From positions 1 through 25,110 of the IMG/VR virus record IMGVR_UViG_3300034104_003078: a DNA stretch of 25,110 bases, one strand, 5' to 3'. The translations under genes and the position numbers were made by a program. A model generated the notes under the pieces. That model was not told where the DNA came from, searched no databases, and saw only the letters and a program-made list of their open reading frames with translations. This document shows positions 7,501 to 14,909 of this stretch, one piece after another. Position 1 is the stretch's first letter. Every line of letters starts with the position of its first letter. The stretch is from a virus.

Positions 7501-10500
7501 GCTAGATTAGCCAGTATGGGTATTTCAGCTAGTGGGTTTATTCCTAATTTCGCTGAAATGTCTATGTCTCAAATTGCCGCCGCCGTTCGTTTGGGAAAAA
7601 TGAGCGAAGCTGATGCAAGAAAAATGGGTTGGAAGCCTACATCTGAAAAAATTGCTGAAAGAAAAGGAAGAGTCGCGCAAGAAAAATCTGATAAATTAGC
7701 AGGTATTAGTTATAAGAATATTGATGTTCCTTGGAAAACTTATGATGAGTTCGGAGGAACAAATTATGATTATGGCGCTGCTTATGAAAAGCATGCTTTA
7801 AGCGTTTTAAAAGCAAAATATCCTACAATTCAGGATGCTATTTCTGCTGGTATTCCCGGTGGTCCAAGTTCAAGAGTTGACGCTTTAGATAAAACAACAA
7901 AAACATTTTTTGAGTTCAAAGGCGGCGATCCAACAACTCCTGCCGAATTGATGGCTAAATTTAAAGGAGTAAGAGTTCAGCTTGTTGACAAATATCGAAA
8001 AGAATTAGATACATGGAATGACGTATTAGTGTCTAATCCTAATTGGGGATACTCACAAGGATTTATTCCTAATTTTTCAATAGGCGACAAAATGCGTAAA
8101 AGTATGCTTGCAAATAATTTGCGCCCAATTCTTTTTGATTTAGCAAATAATAAATATGGTTATTCTGGGCAGGATGGAAAAGAATATTTATACCATAAAG
8201 ATATATATAATAATAAATTAAAAACTAAAGGAGCAAATATTAATGATTTTGACTTTGCAGAACTTCCTAATTTGGTTAGAGGGTTTATATATCCTAATGG
8301 AAAAATACAATGGGATTATTCTGATAAACAACAAGAAGCTTTAAAAGATTCTAATATAAAAGCTAAAGTTTTGGCTAAACTTAATACAGCAAAACCTGAA
8401 CTAGCAATAGGAAAACCTAAAGTTCTAACTGATGTTCAAAGATTGAGAATGCAATTGGAAGCTCAAGGTGGAGCTTCAGATTATGCTAGAGGTTTTATAC
8501 CTAATTTTGCTGATCCAACAATTAAAACAAACAGTGGTAAAGATGCAATTGAATCTTTTTATCGTAAAGGTTCAGAAGTGGAAGGTAAAAAATTAACAGG
8601 TGGAGTTATAGCTTTTCCTGTTCCTCAAACTACAGATTTATATTCAGTTGGATCTTCTAGCGTAAATATTTCTGGTTCTGGATTTGGAGTTCCTTTGTAT
8701 GATGCGGTATTGGCTGAAGTATCAAAAAAAGGAGCATGGTTAACATCTGATAGAGAAACAGTTAGTGATAAGGCTAGAAGAATTTGGGACGGTTATAGAA
8801 AATTAAGGACAGGTGATGTAAAAAATAAAAAATTACCAATAAAAAATTGGTTTTTAGATCCCGCATTTAATAATGGTAGTTATGAATTTCCAATGAATCC
8901 ACAAGATTTATTAAAAAATAAATCTACATGGCCTTCTGAAAACGATCCTGTTTGGGCTTTACAGCACGCTTATCAATTTAAAAAATCTCAATTAGATAGT
9001 TCTGTAAAAAATAAAATGGCATCTGGTTTTATACCTAACTTTGCGTATAAACAAGCAGTAATGGGATTAGAAGAAAGATTAAGTGGTAATAAAGCTATAT
9101 TAGATACTAGCACCGGACCTTTTCCGTTTATAAGAAACAGTGGTCAGCCTAATTTTGCTGCTGCCGTTGCAGATCATGGAGGCTTGACTCAAGCTTTGAC
9201 TGATTCGATGACAGGGCAAAAAGCTGCTGGTTTGATGTATGATGGTTATGTTCCTAATTTTGCAGATTTTCGTTCTTCTGGACCGATTAGACAAAGATCT
9301 GGAAGAATGGTGAGTAATAAACAAATTGATACAGCAATTGATAGTTATATAAAAAGCATAGATTTATTAACAACTAATAATTTTCAAATCAATGCAGCAG
9401 CACAACAGATATTAAAAAATTATAATTTGCAAGGTGCGGCTTTTAATAATTTGTTAAAACAAATAAAAGCTCATGCTAATGCAGAAAGAAGTGCTGCACA
9501 AGCCGCTCAACAGACTGCACAGGCTGCTCAACAAGCCGCAGCACAAAGACAAACTCAAGTTTCATCTAGATATCAAAGAAGATTTGGACCAGAAAGTGGT
9601 ACTATATTTCAAAGATTAGGAGGAGCTTTTGGAGGATTTTCTGGAAGACAAAGAGCGGGAAATTTAGAAGGTAGACTTGGAGGATTAAGTAATAATATAG
9701 GATTTCAATTGGCAGCACCAATTGTTGGAGGTGTTTTAGAGGAAGCTATCACACAAGGTAAAGATAGAAGTCAATTATCTACAACACAAAGATTTGCAGG
9801 AAATGCAGCTAGTTCTGTAATAACTGGCATGAGTACTGGAGCCGCTTTAGGAACAGCTTTTGGTGGACCGGGAATAGGAACTGCTATTGGTGCTGTAATT
9901 GGTTTAGGTAATGCCGCTATTCAAGCTCAAGATAGCGTACAAGATTTAGCAAATGCAGCAGATCAATATAAAGCTCAAACAACGGCTACTTTAGATGCTG
10001 GCAAATCTTATATTGAGCAGTTGAATCAGTTGGCAAGTATATCTGATCCATCATTACTAAATCAAGCTACATATAAATTATCTGAAACATTTCAGGAATT
10101 AAATAAAACTTCTCCAGAACTTGGGAAAAAATTTTATGAAGCAGGTGGAGATGTAGAAAAAATGCAAACAGCAATGCAAGAATTTGCAAAAAATGCTGCG
10201 TTAATTTCTAATATTAAAAAATTAGGAGCTTCATATAAAGAAGCAGGAGATGCTTTATCTGTAATAGTTCCAAAAAGGAGTGAACAATTAAAGAGAAAAG
10301 GATATAATGTCGAAAATCAAAGCGGAGAAATAAAAACTACAGAAGGTAGTTTGCAGACTTCCTTTGTTCAATTTCAAGGATTTTTTGATCTATTAAAAGA
10401 AGGTGGATTGAGTGCAGAGAATTCTGCAAAATTCATTGAAGAATTTCAAAAAGAAATGCAAGGCGCTACAGATGAAACCACTCTTAAAGCAATTGCTCAA

Positions 10501-13500
10501 AAATATAATATATCTGAAACGGTTGCTGCTGAATTAGCTGCATTATCAGATAATGTCATTGATGAAATGGGTATTGAAGGAGATTTTTTTGTTAAAAATA
10601 GCGCTGTTTTAGTTAAAAAATTCTATGATGAAACAGATAAAAAATTTAAAACAGCTACTCAACAAGCTAAAGAAGTACAATTTAACTCGCGTGAATTGTT
10701 GCGTAAATTGCGTGATGGTATAGATAATTATGTTTTTAATATAGCAAAACAAATTCAACAAAAAGAGTTTGAAGCGTCACGTTTAAATGTTTTAGATAAT
10801 GCGGCAAGTGAATTTATAGATAAATTAGTTACTCCTCTTCAGGCTGGAGCTAGACAAGCAGAAGCAAAAATACGTCAAACTTCTATTTCTCAAGAAACAG
10901 AAAGAATGCGTTTATCTTCTGATATAGCTGGAGCATCTGGAAAACAGATTTTTGAAACATTGGGTGGCGGAAATAAACAAGTAATTGAGGGTCTACAAAA
11001 AACAGTAGATAATTTACAAGATCCAAATCTTCTAGAAGGTACATTAAAAACATTAATTCAACAAACTTCTTCTGCACAAGCTGCACAACAAGCTGGTTTT
11101 AAAGTTGGTGATCCAGAAAAATTGGCGACATTTAATGCCCAATTAAAACAACAGTTGCAAAATACTATCATGCTTTCTGAAAAACAAAAACAACAGCTTG
11201 AAATACAAAATCTTGAATTAGAACTTTTAAATAGAAGATCTGAAGCTGCACAAGTTTTATTAGAGCTTGAGTTTCAACTAATAAATTCTGAACTTGAAAG
11301 AAATAAAGTTCTGAATAAGAGTGTTACTGATAATCAAATCAGAACAGCTAAAGAAAAAGCTATTTTTGAAAGACCCGGTTATGGATTTGGAATGTCGCCT
11401 ACTGGTATTCAAAGTCAAAAAGCTAATCAAGAAAGAGCTGCGTTACAAAGATCTCAAGCCATAGAAAGAGAAAAACTCTTTAGTGGTGGAGAAGATTTTT
11501 TCAAATCAAGAATAACAAAAGCTGTTGAAGATTTGAAATCAGCTAGATTAATTCAATCTAAAAATACTAATCCAATTGATGAGATAACTGGTGTTGCTAA
11601 TAAAGAAAATACTAAATACAATGCTTTACAACAAGCAGAAAATAAATTACAAGCTTTTTCAACAGGCCAAATAAAATCTGTAGACGATTATAAAAAGCGT
11701 CTTGAAGATTTGATGGGTGTATTAACTCCTGTATCGGATACTAATAAGCAGATATATGATGAGGTCGCTAAACAGTTAAAAGCCGTAAATGATTTGACAG
11801 AGGCGCAAAGATCAGAATCTAAAATATTAAATATTAATTTAGAAACTCAAAGGCTGCAAGCTCTTCAGGTTAGTCTTGCAAATAAATTTTATAATGAAAG
11901 ATTAGAAACTCTTCTAAAAACTGCCGATGCGGAGCAAAAGGCTGCTGACGCTTTGGAGGTGAGTTTACAAGCTTTAGATACAAGACAATCCAGAGAATCT
12001 AATTTTTATGGTCTTGGAGTAATGGGTAAAGCTGCAAATCAAGTAGATCTTAATAATCAAAGACTTGCGATACGTCAACAACAAACAACCCAACAAAGTC
12101 TTTCAGGAGCAAGAGGCGCAGTAAATGAGTTTGCAACATATCAAAATGAAATAGCAAATTTAAAAGGTCCTATAAGTCTAGATAGAGTAAAAGCAAAAAA
12201 TGCTATTGCTAATATTAATACTGAGATAAAAAATCTTGATGATGCTAAAGCTTTTGCTGATAATTTAGCAAAAGCCAGAACTTCTTTAGATTCTAGCTCT
12301 GAAGATGCTAAAAAACTTGCTGGTTTTGAAAATCAAGTAAGAGGGATTTTACAAAAAAACACTTCTGAACTTGAAAAACAAAAAGCAATTCAAGATCTTA
12401 TTAACAAAGGAGTAGCGGATGAAGCCACCGATAGAACTTCAATGTATCAAGGTTTCAGATCAGGTTTTGATAATTTAATTACACAAGGTGATGAAATAGG
12501 ACATAAGTTAGGCAAAGAAATTCCCGGTATGTTTGCTGATGGTATGACGAATGCATTAATGGATGTTGCTAGAGGAACAAAATCAATAGGTGACGCTTTC
12601 AAAGACGTTGCTATTAATTTTGGTCAAACATTAATGCAAGAAGTAATGAGAGCAGCTATTGGTAAAGCATTGGGAACCGTTGGTATGGGCTTGTTTGGTG
12701 GAAATCAAAAAGGCGGTTTGATTCATGCTCAAAATGGTATGTATATAAGCGGAGGAAGAAATGGCGACCGCAATCTTGCATTATTAGAAGATGGTGAATA
12801 TGTATTAAATAGAAATGCTGTAGAATCTTTTGGTGGCCCCGGCGTATTGGATAAAATCAATTATGATATGGCTCCAAGATTTGGCAGTAAAATGCAGGGT
12901 GGCGGATCTTTTGAGCTAGTTCCAGAAATGCAGTATAATAAAGATCAAGAATTTGATTATACTGGTAATCTAATGAGTGGCGCTACTAATGTTGGACAAA
13001 TTGATCAAGCTAATTATACAGCTTATGCATTTGCTGAAGATGCGTATTTCAAAAAAATGCGTGAAAAAGCAGTTCAAAATGAACAAGAAAGAGTACAAAA
13101 AGAATTCGCTAAAAAGCAAAAGAATGCTCAGTTAATTAGTAGTATAGTTGGTGCTGTTGGAAGCATAGCATTAGCTGGTGGTATGGGCATGGTAGCTGCT
13201 AAATCAGCGGCAAGTGCTGGTGCTGAAGGTTTAAAACAGGCAGGTGCAGCGTCTGTTAGTTCGTCAGCATCTGTCGCTACGAAAGAAGCGTTTGCAAAAG
13301 CTCAAGAAGCTGGAGGTAAAACTTTTGCTGAATTTTTAAAAGCTAATCCTAATGATGTTTTGATAAATGGTAAATTATTAGCTAATCTTAATGTTGCTAA
13401 TCAAATGGCAAGTGGTGTAAATCCTTTGAAAATATCTGGTGGATTTGGAAGATTTGGTGGCGATGCACAATTAAGCAATATATTGACTCAACAAGGTTTT

Positions 13501-13998
13501 GGCCCAGTAAAATCTGGAACTTCTGGTTTATTTGGTAATATATTTACAACTGGAGCGGGAGTTGTTGGAAGTAACGTAAGAAGAGGTCGTCAAACTGGTG
13601 GTTTGATTGGATTTAATAGTGGTGGATTTGTTCCTTATGGTTCTAGATTATCAGATACGATTCCAGCGTTGTTAACTGGAGGTGAATATGTAATGAACAA
13701 TTCAGCAGTTAAAAAATATGGATTGTCTACAATGAACTCTATGAATTCTGGATCGTATCAAGACGGAGGTTCAACTGCAACTACGAACAATAGCACAAAT
13801 AATAATGCTACAAATATTTCTATCAATATTGATAAATCAGGTAAATCTGTTTATGGCGCAGACAGTTCTAGTTATGAAAAACAAGATATTGTATTGAGCA
13901 AACAAATGGCTAAACAAATTAATTCAGTTGTTTTGAAAACCATGTCTAATGAAAAACGTTACGGTGGTGAATTATATAAAAATCCATTAAGAAGCTAA
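4585..13998 (+). CDS. Giant tape measure protein with internal GFIPNF-linked cassette array
   Basis: This 3137-aa protein sets tail length and is carried inside the tube. Residues 40-395 match the TP901-type TMP core (RVFGLSTAQLQKFSSALFEV, SFGEASKAALEFSRQG, TARGGAVIGNALKTIFTRLQ). Residues 415-460 are hydrophobic. Residues 632-1560 hold seven G-[FY]-[IV]-P-N-F-[AS] motifs between segments of about 70-190 aa; one segment has HAD motifs (D869-F-D871-R-T873, T939) and another has D1099...E1110-F-K1112. A Gly/Ala-rich hydrophobic stretch is at about 1740-1780, and Gln/Glu/Lys-rich coiled coil runs through about 1950-2700. Near the C-terminus the TMP signature 'GG...G...D...lL..GEYV.N..AV' occurs twice (about 2710-2755 and 3005-3055). 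Arg codon use shifts from mainly CGN at the N-terminus to AGA in the cassette region. TAAAATG joins it to the next gene. Confidence 0.95.
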   Translation: MAGPQINVQANQAALVSSIQAGITAYNQRFANQNQINLQVNARGFSQPLGRITGDVKDFESALAASNARVVAFGASTAVLGGVIRSFKEIVNVTIEVEKNLAEINRVFGLSTAQLQKFSSALFEVSKATSSSFGEASKAALEFSRQGIKAEEVLQRTTDALLLAKLGGLSTANAIDALTASVNGFKNTGITTTQILNKLVAVEQNYAVGAGDLAEALSRTGQAAQEAGVNIDQLNALVTAAQEKTARGGAVIGNALKTIFTRLQRPETLDQLETFNIKVRDIEGNVLPAITILKNFSSVYGELADTQRAALSEQVAGVYQVNILKAIVGDLSSEQSAYNGALRDGTNATNEAQVAAAKLNQTLDALVSQTGTAAQQFANNIGQVTFEPLAKYTAQTFKSIFENLNDLLEGEGIGSVFANGFLKGIRNIIAGPGAIAAFYTLFKLIQNSFNFLTQALPQIAGITTESQKRKDIEASVLRILQQEGPLRQALLGYTGNQAAQAQLLLNAAKAQTAEYQQQLQIAQRLAPLLATKGVVVNPKSGQKGLAATRSSGYIPKITKMAETIGAQAGGYSPGQVVRSPVGGVMNTAEDVKYIPGFAQPFINPPARSKAGRAHRQRSIQQTGVDPYMAAKGFVPNFAAGIDLGARGKQFEKLINYYLTNSESYAGPALLDFPYPNNSITSASSQDKAKIALNDDTVFGDAKITSALYSRKDLIKKLVGSLNTSAYKKIINKANTTKSDYVNLNSYLPVKPSLISSKASVTPDQVNAKASAELGGDVVLNLARLFNNPVTDTLTSDGFHKRLLLNYIEDYVTIPNFSSSGFIPNFSPIIDDNYFDKHAFPGGTAIGPVPDKAIQNIIDRQKKRQMTYLDFDRTLVRTVGDIAYAKASPENKKGVLQKMFLNQEARLNDVKSSKLTQFGQLLRQKIQEKVIDPNLLGLMTASDETPGMPEYISRIWSIPKINQIYSAKPGTKEARLASMGISASGFIPNFAEMSMSQIAAAVRLGKMSEADARKMGWKPTSEKIAERKGRVAQEKSDKLAGISYKNIDVPWKTYDEFGGTNYDYGAAYEKHALSVLKAKYPTIQDAISAGIPGGPSSRVDALDKTTKTFFEFKGGDPTTPAELMAKFKGVRVQLVDKYRKELDTWNDVLVSNPNWGYSQGFIPNFSIGDKMRKSMLANNLRPILFDLANNKYGYSGQDGKEYLYHKDIYNNKLKTKGANINDFDFAELPNLVRGFIYPNGKIQWDYSDKQQEALKDSNIKAKVLAKLNTAKPELAIGKPKVLTDVQRLRMQLEAQGGASDYARGFIPNFADPTIKTNSGKDAIESFYRKGSEVEGKKLTGGVIAFPVPQTTDLYSVGSSSVNISGSGFGVPLYDAVLAEVSKKGAWLTSDRETVSDKARRIWDGYRKLRTGDVKNKKLPIKNWFLDPAFNNGSYEFPMNPQDLLKNKSTWPSENDPVWALQHAYQFKKSQLDSSVKNKMASGFIPNFAYKQAVMGLEERLSGNKAILDTSTGPFPFIRNSGQPNFAAAVADHGGLTQALTDSMTGQKAAGLMYDGYVPNFADFRSSGPIRQRSGRMVSNKQIDTAIDSYIKSIDLLTTNNFQINAAAQQILKNYNLQGAAFNNLLKQIKAHANAERSAAQAAQQTAQAAQQAAAQRQTQVSSRYQRRFGPESGTIFQRLGGAFGGFSGRQRAGNLEGRLGGLSNNIGFQLAAPIVGGVLEEAITQGKDRSQLSTTQRFAGNAASSVITGMSTGAALGTAFGGPGIGTAIGAVIGLGNAAIQAQDSVQDLANAADQYKAQTTATLDAGKSYIEQLNQLASISDPSLLNQATYKLSETFQELNKTSPELGKKFYEAGGDVEKMQTAMQEFAKNAALISNIKKLGASYKEAGDALSVIVPKRSEQLKRKGYNVENQSGEIKTTEGSLQTSFVQFQGFFDLLKEGGLSAENSAKFIEEFQKEMQGATDETTLKAIAQKYNISETVAAELAALSDNVIDEMGIEGDFFVKNSAVLVKKFYDETDKKFKTATQQAKEVQFNSRELLRKLRDGIDNYVFNIAKQIQQKEFEASRLNVLDNAASEFIDKLVTPLQAGARQAEAKIRQTSISQETERMRLSSDIAGASGKQIFETLGGGNKQVIEGLQKTVDNLQDPNLLEGTLKTLIQQTSSAQAAQQAGFKVGDPEKLATFNAQLKQQLQNTIMLSEKQKQQLEIQNLELELLNRRSEAAQVLLELEFQLINSELERNKVLNKSVTDNQIRTAKEKAIFERPGYGFGMSPTGIQSQKANQERAALQRSQAIEREKLFSGGEDFFKSRITKAVEDLKSARLIQSKNTNPIDEITGVANKENTKYNALQQAENKLQAFSTGQIKSVDDYKKRLEDLMGVLTPVSDTNKQIYDEVAKQLKAVNDLTEAQRSESKILNINLETQRLQALQVSLANKFYNERLETLLKTADAEQKAADALEVSLQALDTRQSRESNFYGLGVMGKAANQVDLNNQRLAIRQQQTTQQSLSGARGAVNEFATYQNEIANLKGPISLDRVKAKNAIANINTEIKNLDDAKAFADNLAKARTSLDSSSEDAKKLAGFENQVRGILQKNTSELEKQKAIQDLINKGVADEATDRTSMYQGFRSGFDNLITQGDEIGHKLGKEIPGMFADGMTNALMDVARGTKSIGDAFKDVAINFGQTLMQEVMRAAIGKALGTVGMGLFGGNQKGGLIHAQNGMYISGGRNGDRNLALLEDGEYVLNRNAVESFGGPGVLDKINYDMAPRFGSKMQGGGSFELVPEMQYNKDQEFDYTGNLMSGATNVGQIDQANYTAYAFAEDAYFKKMREKAVQNEQERVQKEFAKKQKNAQLISSIVGAVGSIALAGGMGMVAAKSAASAGAEGLKQAGAASVSSSASVATKEAFAKAQEAGGKTFAEFLKANPNDVLINGKLLANLNVANQMASGVNPLKISGGFGRFGGDAQLSNILTQQGFGPVKSGTSGLFGNIFTTGAGVVGSNVRRGRQTGGLIGFNSGGFVPYGSRLSDTIPALLTGGEYVMNNSAVKKYGLSTMNSMNSGSYQDGGSTATTNNSTNNNATNISINIDKSGKSVYGADSSSYEKQDIVLSKQMAKQINSVVLKTMSNEKRYGGELYKNPLRS
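6478..9264 (+). repeat. GFIPNF(A/S) motif array within the tape measure gene
   Basis: Seven intact copies of a 7-residue motif start at TMP residues 632, 820, 984, 1159, 1303, 1481 and 1554. Degenerate relatives are at 552 (GYIPKI), 593 (YIPGFA), 813 (IPNFS) and 1520 (GQPNFA). Spacing between intact copies is 188, 164, 175, 144, 178 and 73 residues. No two of the seven copies I read are identical at the DNA level (GGA/GGT/GGG, ATT/ATA/GTT, AAT/AAC, TTT/TTC vary), and the sequences between them are not similar overall. The protein motif therefore appears to be under selection, rather than being a recent DNA duplication. Confidence 0.9.
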
Positions 13999-13999
13999 A

Positions 14000-14908
14000 A
14001 TGAAAGGCGCGATTACAAATTACGAGAATACCTTCTATTTAGGAGGCACTGCATTATCTGGAGTTTTATCAGTAGATGGCTCTTATAATATTGATTATAA
14101 ACCAATTAATGTTATTGGTCAAGGATTTACTAAACAAGTTGTAGCTTCTATTCCTACAGCGCAATTATCTTTATCAAGATATTTAGTTAATAATGATCCA
14201 GTTTTAGATTTAACTGGGCAGCAGAGAAATTTTTCTGCTGTTTCTATTGATGGTGGTTTATATTATAAAAATAAATATTTTGCTTTTGAAAATGGATATT
14301 TAAACTCTATAGGCATAAGCTGTTCTGTTGGAGAAATACCACAAATACAATCGTCGTTTGATGTATATGGTAATATTGGTCCTAATTTTAATCCTTCGGG
14401 CAATAATTATGCGGGTTCAGTTTTTGTACCTCAAGTTAAAAATATAACTATTGCTTGTAGAAATTCTTCTACAAATAGAGTTAAAGATTTTAATATTGAT
14501 TTCAATAATAAAAATTTAGCTATTTATGCATTAAGAGCAAACGATTCTAATTTACCAGTTGAGGTTAATCAAGTTGGACCAATAGAAGTTACAACATCTT
14601 TTACGTTGGATGTTGATGATTATGAAACAAAACAATTGTTTGATGATTTGAGTAGTAATGGCACAACTAATTTTACTATAAGAGTTAGTGGAACTATATT
14701 AAAAGATATACCTTTAACTACAGCAGATGGGCAAATTTTGCAAGAAGCCGCTGGAATGCAAGATTTATATTCGTTTTTAACTATAGAAGACGCAACTCCA
14801 TTATTTAATTTTACTAATACTGATGCTATAATAAATTCAGAGCAAGTTAGTTCTACCGCTGAAGATGTTGTTAGTGTAAAACTATCATATAAAACATATT
14901 TAAACTAA
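14000..14908 (+). CDS. Tail-tube-like paralogue A
   Basis: This 302-aa beta-rich protein has no signal peptide or membrane segment. The N-terminus (residues 1-60) has short strands and Gly turns. Residues 97-125 (ENGYLNSIGISCSVGE then PQIQSSFDVYGN) align by eye with residues 89-117 of the protein at 16642 (GLYPKSVSFSVEPFQP then ISAEFDWYGN) and with residues 174-200 of the tube-like protein at 791-1. The second half repeats the beta pattern (PIEVTTSFTLDVDDYETKQL). It probably forms a ring in the tube or at its distal end. It starts one base after the TMP stop (TAAAATG). In lambda this site, between H and M, has no tube gene, so a distal-tail or adaptor role is an inference. Confidence 0.7.
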   Translation: MKGAITNYENTFYLGGTALSGVLSVDGSYNIDYKPINVIGQGFTKQVVASIPTAQLSLSRYLVNNDPVLDLTGQQRNFSAVSIDGGLYYKNKYFAFENGYLNSIGISCSVGEIPQIQSSFDVYGNIGPNFNPSGNNYAGSVFVPQVKNITIACRNSSTNRVKDFNIDFNNKNLAIYALRANDSNLPVEVNQVGPIEVTTSFTLDVDDYETKQLFDDLSSNGTTNFTIRVSGTILKDIPLTTADGQILQEAAGMQDLYSFLTIEDATPLFNFTNTDAIINSEQVSSTAEDVVSVKLSYKTYLN

Positions 14909-14909
14909 A

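Noticed and set aside
6478-9264. The GFIPNF array as a DNA tandem repeat or CRISPR-like array
   Set aside because: The copies differ in codons, the spacers are much longer than CRISPR spacers and are themselves coding, and the reading frame is continuous. The conservation is at protein level.
10883-11086. Minus-strand open frame within the tape measure gene, like several others (e.g. 6169-6381, 6994-7176, 9100-9324)
   Set aside because: All lie antisense to one continuous 3137-codon reading frame and have antisense-type composition; none has an independent start context.
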